From contig JAICGZ010000011.1 in assembly GCA_025922875.1 (NCBI GenBank), positions 1 to 44,490 of the forward strand: 44,490 nt of DNA, written 5' to 3'. The position numbers were made by a program, and so were the translations under genes. Source of the stretch: Pyrinomonadaceae bacterium. GTDB taxonomy: Bacteria > Acidobacteriota > Blastocatellia > Pyrinomonadales > Pyrinomonadaceae. Of this stretch, positions 1 through 7,829 are shown piece by piece (position 1 is the first letter of the stretch; every line of letters begins with the position of its first letter). Under the pieces are notes generated by a model. It saw only the letters and a program-made list of their open reading frames with translations. It made no database searches and had not been told where the DNA came from.

Positions 1-13
1 ATGTGTAATGCTA

Positions 14-101
14 CCCCTTGGAGTGCGGGGGCCTCGCGCCGCTTTGTTCTCGATCCTGTGATCGAAGACTAAAGCGACGCCAGGCCGCCGCACTCCAGGG
101 A
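14..101. repeat. GC-rich palindromic element, family A copy 1
   Basis: A long imperfect inverted repeat. The left arm begins CCCCTTGGAGTGCGGGGGCC and the right arm ends GCCGCCGCACTCCAGGG. The apex carries its own small hairpin, TCGATC/GATCGA. Closely related copies lie at 3072-3162 and 7736-7828, and a garbled one at the right end of the window. It sits just beyond the stop codon of the minus-strand TPR gene, so it may act as a transcription terminator. No open reading frame in it looks real. Confidence 0.85.
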
Positions 102-107
102 GTAGTT

Positions 108-917
108 CTAGCCGGCTAACGAGGGGGTCTCGGTGGGGAGTTGTGCATAGCGGTCCGGATCGATCTTTTTAAGTTCGTCGGCAGCTTCTCGCGCCGCGGC
201 GGATGTTGGCAAAGGAAGATTGTCCTCTCCTTTGGCTTTGCGCGACGCGTCTACGATATTGAATAGCAGGTCGGCGGCTTCCTTCTTCTTTCCTTGTTTC
301 TCATAAACCTTCGCGAGCCGCAGATTCGCTGTTTCCGTCGTCACGGCCGGATTGTTAAGCCGGGCGAGTTCGCTGTAAAGCCTGGCCGCCTCGTCGAGCT
401 TGCCGTCGCTCTCATTTGCCTGTGCGAGTGCGAATTTCGAAAGTGCCGCGACTTCTGGCACGCTGCTGCTGTCGCTGAGTTCCGCCAGCTCGCTCATGCC
501 CTTCTGACGATCTAGCACCAGCCGGTGCGAGGCAATGAAGTACCGGGCCTCTGCCCTGTAGGGGTCTCCGTATTTATTCGCCACCTTCTCAAATTCTTCG
601 ATCGCACGCTGTGCCCGTTCCTGCGCGCTGCTGAAAGTGGGTTCAGTAGTGCCCGCGATGGGCGACGTCAAAACCGGCGTGCTGGATATAGTTATGGCGC
701 GACCGAGGGCTTGGCGCGCTTCGTCGCTTTTACGATTACTCCATTTGACGAACACAATGACTATGAGGCCGGCGAGAATCAGGCCGCCGAGGCCGTAGAG
801 AATCGTGCGTCCTCGACCCTCGAGCGTATCGCCGAGCCGGTCGAAGAAGCCCATAGTTGTGTCGCGGAAGCGGTCGTGTTGGAGCTCCCGCGCACGTTTT
901 TTCTTATACTTTGCCAC
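108..917 (-). CDS. YfgM-like TPR membrane protein
   Basis: The 269-residue product has a basic cytoplasmic N-terminus (about residues 1-37), one membrane segment (about 39-58) and a long exported part with TPR-like helical pairs (about 95-245). This is the layout of the YfgM / TPR_21 family. E. coli YfgM associates with the SecYEG translocon and periplasmic chaperones; the same role here is inference from architecture. The start is a GTG at 915-917, preceded by an AGAGGAAA ribosome binding site. The coding sequence ends at a TAG a few bases from a palindromic repeat. It is divergent from the ECF sigma gene across a 321-base gap. A generic TPR membrane protein unrelated to Sec is the alternative. 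Confidence 0.75.
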   Translation of the reverse strand: MAKYKKKRARELQHDRFRDTTMGFFDRLGDTLEGRGRTILYGLGGLILAGLIVIVFVKWSNRKSDEARQALGRAITISSTPVLTSPIAGTTEPTFSSAQERAQRAIEEFEKVANKYGDPYRAEARYFIASHRLVLDRQKGMSELAELSDSSSVPEVAALSKFALAQANESDGKLDEAARLYSELARLNNPAVTTETANLRLAKVYEKQGKKKEAADLLFNIVDASRKAKGEDNLPLPTSAAAREAADELKKIDPDRYAQLPTETPSLAG

Positions 918-1036
918 GATGTTTCCTCTGCAAGCCTACGTAGTCGGCTGCGTTCTGTTGGGTGTATGATTAGCGGAAAAAATGTCACTCTAATGGCGCG
1001 TACAAAAACTTGTCAAGGCGGGTTAACAATGGATTC

Positions 1037-1086
1037 AGAGTTCAGCCTTGGGCTGCCGCCAAAGAACAAGCTAAAGCCTGAACTCT
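1037..1086. repeat. intergenic stem-loop
   Basis: AGAGTTCAG at 1037-1045 pairs perfectly with CTGAACTCT at 1078-1086, and pairing continues inward imperfectly. It lies in the divergent spacer upstream of the sigma-factor promoter candidate. It does not resemble the other repeat families in the window, and its function is unknown. Confidence 0.6.
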
Positions 1087-1142
1087 AAACGGATGGTGAA
1101 TGCATCTAAGACACCTATGGCTTTGCTTCAGAAAAAACATTG

Positions 1143-1171
1143 GGAACAAAATCGGCGGCAAGGTTGTCTAA
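1143..1171 (+). promoter_or_regulatory. candidate ECF-sigma promoter
   Basis: GGAACAA at 1143-1149 is followed by GTCTAA at 1166-1171, giving a spacer of 16-17 bases. This matches the general shape of RpoE-type ECF promoters (GGAACTT, about 16 bases, TCTRA). It is 67 bases upstream of the GTG start of an ECF sigma gene, as expected for autoregulation. The match is by eye only. Confidence 0.45.
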
Positions 1172-1238
1172 GGGGCAGCCTGTCCGGGAAAGGGCAAAAA
1201 TTAGTAACTGCTCTGATTCCCGCCCCAGGGGGTGATCG

Positions 1239-1895
1239 GTGAGCTACGGAGAGCCAATAGCCCTCCGCGGGCAAATGGAATTAGAGCAGGTCGCACCGGC
1301 GGCCCGGTCCGATGTGCGACCACAGGTCGAGGCGCAGTTCATTGAAAGACTTAAGCAGGGTGATGAAGCTGCTTTTGAGACGCTGGTCAACGAACGCTCA
1401 AGTGAAATTTACGGTTTGCTCTATCGCCTGACCGAGAATGGTGAAGAAGCTCGCGACCTGACCCAGGAAACATTCCTGCGGGCGTTTCAGAGCATCGTCC
1501 ACTTCCGCGGCGAATCAGACCTGCGCACCTGGATCTATCGCATAGCCATCAACCAGGCCCGCAATCGCTGGCGCTGGTGGCGTCGCAGGCGCCGGGATGT
1601 GACGGTTTCAATAGATGCACCTGAAAATGGGCGACTCGGACTGGTGGCGACGCTCAGATCCAACACCGCCAGAGACCCTGAACAGGACGCTCTTTTAAGT
1701 GAACGGGAACGAGCATTAAAGAAGGCGTTGAGTAGTTTGAAACGAGTCTATCGAGAGGCGGTGGTTTTGCGGGATATCGAAGGTTTTGCTTACGAAGAGA
1801 TTGCGACCGCGCTCAACATTAGCGTGGGTACAGTGAAGTCTCGACTGGCGCGAGGGCGCCAGGAACTCCGGCGAAAGCTGGAAGGATCTTTGTAA
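1239..1895 (+). CDS. ECF-family RNA polymerase sigma factor (RpoE-like)
   Basis: The 218-residue product has sigma region 2 at about residues 45-115, with the core-binding motif DLTQETFLRAF and the promoter-melting stretch RTWIYRIAINQARNRWR. Region 4 is at about 160-215, with the helix-turn-helix AYEEIATALNISVGTVKSRL. There is no region 3, which places it in the ECF class. The start is GTG at 1239 behind a strong AGGGGGTGAT; the extra ~35 N-terminal residues are family-variable. An anti-sigma gene follows at 2234, so the sigma is probably held inactive at the membrane until an envelope signal arrives. A candidate self-recognised promoter is at 1143-1171. The stop codon is flush with a palindromic repeat. 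Confidence 0.93.
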   Translation: MSYGEPIALRGQMELEQVAPAARSDVRPQVEAQFIERLKQGDEAAFETLVNERSSEIYGLLYRLTENGEEARDLTQETFLRAFQSIVHFRGESDLRTWIYRIAINQARNRWRWWRRRRRDVTVSIDAPENGRLGLVATLRSNTARDPEQDALLSERERALKKALSSLKRVYREAVVLRDIEGFAYEEIATALNISVGTVKSRLARGRQELRRKLEGSL

Positions 1896-1981
1896 TTGCC
1901 AATTGCCGATTGCCGATTGCCGATTTGAAGAACGACCTGGTGGTGCTTCAAATTGGCAATTGGAAATCGGAAAGCGGCAAT
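1895..1981. repeat. ATTGCC-type palindromic repeat
   Basis: Tandem copies of ATTGCCGATTGCCGATTTGAAG form a left arm ending at 1930. The right arm begins CTTCAAATTGGCAATTGG at 1946. The loop is about 15 bases. The element starts on the last base of the sigma-factor stop codon. The open frame through it is repeat sequence, not a gene. Confidence 0.75.
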
Positions 1982-2233
1982 CTGAACGTCGGATGGCTGA
2001 TCCGCCCCGGCTCACAAAACTCGGTGCCAAATGGGTCGAAGTGAGGAAACGGCGGGCTCAAGGCTTCCGTAGCGGCATGATGAGGGCGTATTGAAAACGT
2101 GGCCAGCAACACCCGTTGATGCATCGCTCAACTCAAGCCTGAAGGGGTTGCCCTAAACTTGTCGGAGTTGCTTCTTTGGACAAAGGGAGCAGCCGGGGTC
2201 GGTCAGCCATCCGAAAGTAAGTTGGGAATTAAG
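1896..2233. other. spacer between sigma and anti-sigma genes
   Basis: This 338-base stretch holds the palindrome at 1895-1981. A weaker hairpin around 2168-2195 pairs GCTTCTTTG with CAAAGGGAGC. No gene is supported. The spacing is unusually long for a sigma/anti-sigma pair, which are normally translationally coupled. Confidence 0.5.
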
Positions 2234-3031
2234 ATGTCCTCTATCTCTTGCGAAGAAACCAGACAGAACCTTTCGTTGTACATCGACGATTGTGTCTCGC
2301 TGCCGGCTCGAGTAGCGATTGATGAGCATTTGGATCGCTGCCCGGTGTGTCGCGCCGAGGTCGCGGATTTAAGGTCACTGACTCGCAGTTTGAGTTCAAT
2401 GACGCGTCCCACGGCGCCCTCAGATCTGGCCGACACGATTTCTGATCTACTGACGATTGAAGCGGCTGCTCGGCGGCAAGCTCCTAACCCTGGTATCGGC
2501 CATCGCATTGCACGTTTTCTCGAGCCGCGTTTGATGCCTTACACGGTCGGGTCTTTCGCGTCGGTGATCATGTTCTTCCTGATGTTTGCGGCGCTTCGTC
2601 CGCATTTCGTCGCACTGCGTGAGGCGGCGCTTCAGAACAGTGACGTATTTCTGCTGCAAACAAGACCGGTATACGATCTCTACAGTCCGGAAGACTTCGC
2701 CAGGAGCCGCGCGGACGTCTCTGACCTTTCGCCTACATTGAACCCAAGTGGCAGACTGGCCGCCATGACTCGTGCCTACGCACACTCGCATACCAGTTAC
2801 TACAATGACGAGGACGATATGATCGTAGGTCTGGACGTGTTCAGTAATGGCGCCGCTTCACTGGCCGATGTGGTCCAACCTCCACGCGACAGGCGCATGC
2901 TGGACGAGTTTGAATCCGCCTTACGCGAGGATGCACCCTTCGTGCCCGCGTCATACGACCGCCGCCCCGACACGATGCGTGTCTTCTTCACGTTGGGTCA
3001 GAAGGTCGACGTCGACACCCGAAACTTCTAA
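2234..3031 (+). CDS. zinc-finger (zf-HC2) anti-sigma factor
   Basis: The 265-residue product begins with a zinc-binding anti-sigma domain. Cys at residue 5 (SCEETRQ) and the HLDRCPVC motif give the H-x3-C-x2-C signature. One membrane segment follows (around YTVGSFASVIMFFLMFAAL), then an exported region of about 150 residues with no recognised fold. It is expected to bind and silence the sigma factor encoded upstream. I chose ATG at 2234 because zf-HC2 proteins usually begin just before the first Cys; a TTG at 2159 in the same frame would add 25 residues of low plausibility. The last six codons, stop included, are duplicated in tandem just downstream (3014-3049). Confidence 0.85.
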   Translation: MSSISCEETRQNLSLYIDDCVSLPARVAIDEHLDRCPVCRAEVADLRSLTRSLSSMTRPTAPSDLADTISDLLTIEAAARRQAPNPGIGHRIARFLEPRLMPYTVGSFASVIMFFLMFAALRPHFVALREAALQNSDVFLLQTRPVYDLYSPEDFARSRADVSDLSPTLNPSGRLAAMTRAYAHSHTSYYNDEDDMIVGLDVFSNGAASLADVVQPPRDRRMLDEFESALREDAPFVPASYDRRPDTMRVFFTLGQKVDVDTRNF

Positions 3032-3049
3032 GACACCCGAAACTTCTAA
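3014..3049 (+). repeat. 18-base tandem duplication spanning a stop codon
   Basis: GACACCCGAAACTTCTAA occurs twice back to back (3014-3031 and 3032-3049). The first copy encodes the last residues and the stop codon of the anti-sigma gene. The second copy lies just after the stop, in the same frame, and also ends in TAA. Confidence 0.95.
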
Positions 3050-3071
3050 AAGGCCTGTTAATTACCCGGTG

Positions 3072-3162
3072 CCTCCTTGGAGGGCGGCGACCTGGCGCCG
3101 CTTTGGCCTTTGATCACGAGATCAAGAACAAAGCGGCGCCAGGCCACCGCACTCCAAGGAGG
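3072..3162. repeat. GC-rich palindromic element, family A copy 2
   Basis: A 91-base near-perfect inverted repeat. The left arm CCTCCTTGGAGGGCGGCGAC pairs with a right arm ending CCGCACTCCAAGGAGG. The apex hairpin is TTGATC/GATCAA. It separates the sigma/anti-sigma genes from the gcv operon. Confidence 0.92.
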
Positions 3163-3207
3163 CGCTCCTGAACTTCCAACTGCATCATTACCATCTTCCT
3201 ACCTCGC

Positions 3208-3236
3208 TTGACGCACCGCACCGCGCATGCTAGCTT
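3208..3236 (+). promoter_or_regulatory. candidate sigma-70-type promoter for gcv operon
   Basis: TTGACG at 3208-3213, a 17-base spacer, then TAGCTT at 3231-3236 with a TG one base upstream (extended -10). The -35 is good and the -10 weak. It is about 60-70 bases before gcvT. No glycine riboswitch motif was recognised in the leader. Confidence 0.3.
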
Positions 3237-3295
3237 GCGACTTCACCTGTTATTACTTGATCCAAACAACGCGATGCTCGTAACTCAGCGCGCGC

Positions 3296-4429
3296 GTGGT
3301 GAGTAACTTGACGGCAACCGCTCCGCAACTGAAACAGACGCCACTCAACAGCGCCCACCGGCAATCAGGCGGTCGCATGGTCGATTTTGGCGGTTGGGAC
3401 ATGCCGGTCCAGTATCCCGCCGGAACTATCGAAGAACATCTGCGTACACGGACCCACGCCGGCCTGTTCGACGTCTCACACATGGGCGAGATTGACGTTC
3501 GCGGCACGGACGCGATCGCTTTCATTAACCGTTTGACTTCCAACGACGTCACCAAGCTCGTCGACGGTCAGGCACAGTACACCGCGCTGACAACTCCGCA
3601 AGGAACGGTAATTGACGATCTGCTTGTCTATCGACTCGCCGAGAACCACTTGCTGCTGGTCGTGAATGCGAGTACCACCGAAAAAGATTGGGAATGGATC
3701 AAGTCTCATCATTCCGGTGAGTCGGTCCAGTTGAGCAATGTGAGTTCCGATTACTGCCAGCTCGCGCTGCAAGGTCCGGATGCGCAGTCAATTCTTCAGA
3801 AGTTGACTGACTTGCCGCTCGCTGAGATCAAGTATTACCACTTCAGTCCAGGCAGTGTTGATGGAGTTGCAGGCATTGTTTCGCGCACGGGTTACACGGG
3901 TGAAGACGGTTTCGAAGTCTATGCGCCGGCGGATCGCGCCGAGCAATTGTGGAACAAGATCCTTGAAGCAGGAGACTCAGGTTCATCTACCGGTGTCCTT
4001 CCCTGTGGGCTCGCTGCGCGCAATACACTCAGACTAGAAGCGGGAATGGCTTTGTACGGTCATGAGATTGACGAGACGACGACTCTGCTCGAAGCCAATC
4101 TCGGATGGATTTGCAAACTGGACAAAGGCGACTTCATTGGCCGCGAACCACTGGCCCGTCAGAAAGCGGAAGGCGTGAAGCGGAAACTTGTCGGGTTTGA
4201 AGTGACTGACCGCGGTATCGCTCGCGATGATCAGGAAGTCGTCGTGAATGGCGAGCGAGTAGGAAAAGTAACATCGGGCAGTCCTGCGCCATTTCTTAAG
4301 AAGAATATCGGCTTCGCATACGTGCCAATTGAGTATGCGAGTGTGGGTCAGGAGATTAAGATTGACGTGCGAGGACGGCTCGTAGGTGCGCAAATCGTGA
4401 AGGCGCCATTTTACAAAAGGGCTAAATAG
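3296..4429 (+). CDS. gcvT: glycine cleavage system aminomethyltransferase (T protein)
   Basis: The product transfers the methylene carbon from aminomethyl-lipoyl-H protein to tetrahydrofolate and releases ammonia. At 377 residues it is the usual length. Family motifs include GGRMVDFGGWDMPVQY near the N-terminus, LFDVSHMGEIDVRG, and SRTGYTGEDGFEVY in the folate-binding part. The C-terminal beta-barrel domain runs from about residue 290. The start is uncertain: GTG at 3296 or 3299, or TTG at 3308. The last gives the family-like MTATAPQ and has GGTGAG just upstream. It is the first gene of the gcv operon, 37 bases before gcvH. Confidence 0.95.
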   Translation: MVSNLTATAPQLKQTPLNSAHRQSGGRMVDFGGWDMPVQYPAGTIEEHLRTRTHAGLFDVSHMGEIDVRGTDAIAFINRLTSNDVTKLVDGQAQYTALTTPQGTVIDDLLVYRLAENHLLLVVNASTTEKDWEWIKSHHSGESVQLSNVSSDYCQLALQGPDAQSILQKLTDLPLAEIKYYHFSPGSVDGVAGIVSRTGYTGEDGFEVYAPADRAEQLWNKILEAGDSGSSTGVLPCGLAARNTLRLEAGMALYGHEIDETTTLLEANLGWICKLDKGDFIGREPLARQKAEGVKRKLVGFEVTDRGIARDDQEVVVNGERVGKVTSGSPAPFLKKNIGFAYVPIEYASVGQEIKIDVRGRLVGAQIVKAPFYKRAK

Positions 4430-4466
4430 AAACAGGATTTTAGGGATTAACAAAATTGGAGGATCC

Positions 4467-4859
4467 ATGGCGAACGTTCCGGAAGACCTGCACTACAGTA
4501 AAGATCATGAATGGGTAAGAGTGGACGGTGATCAGGCCATCATCGGCATCACCGACTACGCGCAAGACTCATTGGGTGACGTAGTGTACGTCGAACTCCC
4601 AAAAGCCGGCGATGAATTCGCAGCAAATGAATCATTCGGCTCGGTCGAATCGGTTAAAGCGGTCTCCGAAGTCTTCACTCCCGTCGCCGGCGCAGTCGTA
4701 AAGATCAACGAATCACTCGCCGACGAACCCGAAACAGTTAACTCGGATCCATATGGCGACGGCTGGATGATCCGCGTGAAAATGTCGAACCCAGGCGAAG
4801 TCGACAGCTTGTTGACCGCCGCGGAGTATGAAGATTTTACGAAAGCTGAGAGCGAATAA
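4467..4859 (+). CDS. gcvH: glycine cleavage system H protein
   Basis: The 130-residue lipoyl carrier shuttles the aminomethyl intermediate between the P, T and L proteins. The lipoylation site is Lys64 in ESVKAVSE, inside the standard hairpin flanked by VVYVELPKAGD and FTPVAGAV. The start ATG at 4467 has a strong GGAGGA ribosome binding site. It ends two bases before the TTG start of gcvPA, so the two are probably translationally coupled. No lipoate synthase or ligase gene is in the window. Confidence 0.97.
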   Translation: MANVPEDLHYSKDHEWVRVDGDQAIIGITDYAQDSLGDVVYVELPKAGDEFAANESFGSVESVKAVSEVFTPVAGAVVKINESLADEPETVNSDPYGDGWMIRVKMSNPGEVDSLLTAAEYEDFTKAESE

Positions 4860-4861
4860 TC

Positions 4862-6205
4862 TTGCGCTACATTCCTAACTCGCCGGAAGAGCGCATAGAA
4901 ATGCTCGAGGCAATTGGGCTACGGTCGCCGGAGGATCTGTTTGATTCGATTCCTCAGGATTTGCGTTTACAACGGCCTCTCAACACGCCCGCCGCACTCT
5001 CGGAAATAGAGCTCCTCGAGCGGTTTGAACAGATGGCGGCGCGTAACCCTGCGGCCAGGCGCGTCAGCTTCATGGGAGGCGGCGCTTACTCCCACTACAT
5101 TCCGACTATCGTCGATCACCTCCTGTCGCGTTCTGAGTTTTTCACCGCATACACTCCCTATCAGCCCGAAATTTCGCAGGGCACCCTGCAAACGATCTTC
5201 GAGTTTCAGACTCTCGTTTGCCAGTTAACGGGGCTGGAAGTGGCGAACGCTTCGATGTACGACGGTTCGACCGCACTCGCCGAAGCCGTGTTGATGGCGG
5301 AGCGAGTAACAAAAAGATCGAAAGCGATCGCTTCGACCGCCGCGCATCCTCAGTATCTCGAGGTTGTAAGAACGTATGTTCAGCACGCGGGGATCCACTT
5401 GGAAGTGGTTCCGTTTGACGAACGGACGGGACAGTCGTGGAAGTTGCTGGCGGAGGCAGTCGACAACGAGACCGCAGCACTCGTCGTTCAATCGCCAAAC
5501 TTCTTTGGTTGTATCGAGGACGTTTCTGCTTTGGCCGATGCGGCCCATGCGAAGGGCGCCCTGTTGGTGGTTGTGATTACCGAGGCAATGTCTTTGGGAC
5601 TGTTGAAATCGCCGGGTGCGTGTGGTGCTGACATTGTGGTTGCGGAAGGACAGTCGTTTGGAGTACCGCTGTCGTTTGGTGGTCCATACCTCGGGCTCTT
5701 TGCCACGCGCGAAAAATATGCGCGGCAGATTCCGGGCCGTCTTGTCGGCGAGGCTTACGACAAACAAGGGCGCCGGGGTTTTGTGCTGACACTCGCGACT
5801 CGCGAACAACATATTCGCCGGGAGAAGGCGACATCCAACATCTGCACTAATGAAGGACTAATTGCGCTCGCGGCAACTGTGTATTTGGAGACGATGGGCC
5901 GGCGTGGCGTTCAGGAAGCCGCATATCAGTGCGCGCAGAAAGCGGCGTATGCGGCGCGGGCGATCGCCAAAGTAAAGGGTTATTCACTTCCCTTCTCCGG
6001 GCCTTGTTTCAATGAATTCGTGGTGCGCGGCCCGACTAAAGCGGTGGAACTGCTTGCGCGTTTGGGCAAGGAGAAAGAGATCGACGGCGGCATTGCCCTG
6101 TCGCAATTCATGCCCGATCGGCCAAACGATTTTCTTGTCTGCGTGACTGAAACCAACAGCCGCGCACAGATCGATTCACTGGTTGAGGACCTCTCAACAA
6201 TATAG
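4862..6205 (+). CDS. gcvPA: glycine dehydrogenase (decarboxylating) subunit 1
   Basis: N-terminal half of the PLP-dependent P protein, in the two-subunit form. The 447-residue length matches the family. The N-terminus MRYIPNSPEERIEMLEAIG is diagnostic. Internal signatures include FMGGGAYSHYIPTIVDHL, YTPYQPEISQGTLQ and CTNEGLIALAATVYL. The PLP lysine is in the partner subunit, as expected. Translation begins at TTG 4862, directly after gcvH. The stop TAG at 6203-6205 overlaps a short palindrome. Confidence 0.96.
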   Translation: MRYIPNSPEERIEMLEAIGLRSPEDLFDSIPQDLRLQRPLNTPAALSEIELLERFEQMAARNPAARRVSFMGGGAYSHYIPTIVDHLLSRSEFFTAYTPYQPEISQGTLQTIFEFQTLVCQLTGLEVANASMYDGSTALAEAVLMAERVTKRSKAIASTAAHPQYLEVVRTYVQHAGIHLEVVPFDERTGQSWKLLAEAVDNETAALVVQSPNFFGCIEDVSALADAAHAKGALLVVVITEAMSLGLLKSPGACGADIVVAEGQSFGVPLSFGGPYLGLFATREKYARQIPGRLVGEAYDKQGRRGFVLTLATREQHIRREKATSNICTNEGLIALAATVYLETMGRRGVQEAAYQCAQKAAYAARAIAKVKGYSLPFSGPCFNEFVVRGPTKAVELLARLGKEKEIDGGIALSQFMPDRPNDFLVCVTETNSRAQIDSLVEDLSTI

Positions 6206-6220
6206 GTCCTATTAGGACCT
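6204..6220. repeat. AGGTCC short palindrome
   Basis: AGGTCC, five bases, GGACCT, with flanking T/A pairs. It shares the stop codon of gcvPA and separates it from gcvPB. A related AGGACCT/AGGTC palindrome follows the stop codon at 17150-17152. Confidence 0.7.
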
Positions 6221-6229
6221 GTTAGTCTT

Positions 6230-7729
6230 ATGACGACTGGAATCACAAAAGTCACCAAGCACATCAGTCCTAACGAGCAACTCATCTTCGAGCGCTCGCA
6301 GACAGGCCGAATCGGATATCGTCTGCCTGCTCTCGACGTCGACGAAAGCACACTCGACATTCCCGCTGAGTTTCGTCGTGACGACGATCTCGAAGGCATG
6401 CCGGAAGTCAGCGAAGTCGACGTGATTCGTCACTTCATTCGCATGTCGACCTGGAACTACTCGATCGATCTCGGCATGTATCCGTTGGGCTCGTGCACGA
6501 TGAAGTACAACTCGCGGCTCAACGAACGAGTCGCGCGGATCGCGGGATTCGCCAATCTTCATCCGTTGACTGGCGAGCAGGACGCGCAAGGCGCGTTGCA
6601 GGTGATTTACGAACTACAGCAACACCTCGCCGAGATTACAGGCCTGCCCGGTATTTCTTTGCAGCCCGCCGCAGGCGCGCACGGCGAGATGACCGGTATC
6701 ATGATCATTCGCGCGTTCCTCGATGCACGTGATGGCGCCGCCGCTTCACATCGACGTACTATGCTGATTCCCGATTCAGCGCACGGAACCAATCCGGCCT
6801 CGGCGCACCTCTCGGGCTTCTCTGTCAAAACAATCAAATCGACCGCCGAAGGTCTTACCGACCTCGATCACTTGCGTGAACTTTGCGCGCACGGTGAGGT
6901 GGCGGGTTTGATGTTGACCAACCCAAACACCCTCGGACTATTCGAGCGCAACATCAAACAGATCTGCGAAATCGTTCATGAAGCCGGCGGCCTCGTTTAC
7001 ATGGACGGCGCTAACATGAACGCGCTCGTCGGCGTGGCGCGCCCGGGCGACATGGGCGTCGACGTGATTCACCTGAACCTGCACAAAACTTTTTCCACTC
7101 CACACGGCGGAGGCGGACCAGGCTCCGGTCCTTGTTGCTGTACGAAAGAGCTCGAACCGTTTTTGCCTGTGCCTCGGATCGTGAAGTCTAATGAGTCGAC
7201 GTTCCGCCTTGATTACGATCAGCCGCGATCGATTGGCCGCGTGAAAGCGTTCTTTGGAAACTACGGCATGATGTTGCGCGCGCTTGCATACACGCTGACT
7301 CACGGCAACGACGGTTTGCGTGAAGCGACGGAGGCCGCCGTGCTGAACGCTCGTTATATTGCGGCGGGTCTCGTCGATGACTACGACAAACCATTCGCCG
7401 GCGCGCCGATGCACGAAGTTGTGTTTACGGACAAGCGCCAGTCGCGCAAAGGAGTGCACACGCTGGATATCGCAAAGCGTTTGATCGACTACGGATTCCA
7501 TCCGATGACGATCTACTTCCCGTTGATCGTGCAGGGAGCGATGCTCATCGAGCCGACGGAGTCAGTCGGACGGCAGGAACTCGATCAGTTTATTGATGCG
7601 ATGAAATCGATTGCGAGTGAGGCTGTAGAGGATCCGGAGCTCGTGCTGAACGCGCCTCATGACACGCGCATCGGTCGTCTCGACGAAGCGACCGCGGCCC
7701 GCAAGCCCGTCCTCCGTTGGAAACCATAG
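6230..7729 (+). CDS. gcvPB: glycine dehydrogenase (decarboxylating) subunit 2
   Basis: C-terminal, PLP-binding half of the split P protein; with GcvPA it decarboxylates glycine and loads the H protein. The PLP Schiff-base lysine is Lys286 in NLHKTFSTPHGGGGPGSGP. Other family motifs are YPLGSCTMKYNSR, the glycine-rich LQPAAGAHGE, and PDSAHGTNPASA. At 499 residues it is normal or slightly long. ATG at 6230 follows gcvPA by 24 bases. It is the last gene of the operon, and a family A palindrome begins six bases after its stop. Confidence 0.97.
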   Translation: MTTGITKVTKHISPNEQLIFERSQTGRIGYRLPALDVDESTLDIPAEFRRDDDLEGMPEVSEVDVIRHFIRMSTWNYSIDLGMYPLGSCTMKYNSRLNERVARIAGFANLHPLTGEQDAQGALQVIYELQQHLAEITGLPGISLQPAAGAHGEMTGIMIIRAFLDARDGAAASHRRTMLIPDSAHGTNPASAHLSGFSVKTIKSTAEGLTDLDHLRELCAHGEVAGLMLTNPNTLGLFERNIKQICEIVHEAGGLVYMDGANMNALVGVARPGDMGVDVIHLNLHKTFSTPHGGGGPGSGPCCCTKELEPFLPVPRIVKSNESTFRLDYDQPRSIGRVKAFFGNYGMMLRALAYTLTHGNDGLREATEAAVLNARYIAAGLVDDYDKPFAGAPMHEVVFTDKRQSRKGVHTLDIAKRLIDYGFHPMTIYFPLIVQGAMLIEPTESVGRQELDQFIDAMKSIASEAVEDPELVLNAPHDTRIGRLDEATAARKPVLRWKP

Positions 7730-7735
7730 GACGTC

Positions 7736-7828
7736 TCCCTTGGAGTGCGGCGGCCTGGCGCCGCTTTGGTCTGCCATCGAGCATGATCGATAACAACGCG
7801 GCGCCCCGCCGCCGCACTCCAAGGAGGG
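7736..7828. repeat. GC-rich palindromic element, family A copy 3
   Basis: A 93-base inverted repeat with left arm TCCCTTGGAGTGCGGCGGCC and right arm ending GCCGCCGCACTCCAAGGAGG. The apex pairs ATCGA with TCGAT. It fills the space between the convergent gcvPB and ferredoxin genes and stops one base before the ferredoxin stop codon. This is a good position for a two-way terminator. Confidence 0.9.
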
Positions 7829-7829
7829 G

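Larger units (their letters stand above)
918..1238. other. divergent intergenic region
   Basis: This 321-base spacer lies between the divergent TPR and sigma-factor genes. It holds a stem-loop at 1037-1086 and a candidate ECF-type promoter at 1143-1171. Short open frames crossing it lack ribosome binding sites and recognisable products, so I see no gene here. Confidence 0.6.

Noticed and set aside
1903-2094. Small open frame after the sigma gene
   Set aside because: It begins inside the ATTGCC palindrome and its peptide is translated repeat; it has no ribosome binding site.
3163-3295. Possible glycine riboswitch before gcvT
   Set aside because: The leader is only about 130 bases and shows neither paired glycine-aptamer cores nor their conserved GGAGA/CCGAAG-type elements; I saw only a weak promoter candidate.
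5225-5812. Open frame of 195 codons on the minus strand
   Set aside because: It lies wholly opposite gcvPA, which is intact and of normal length.
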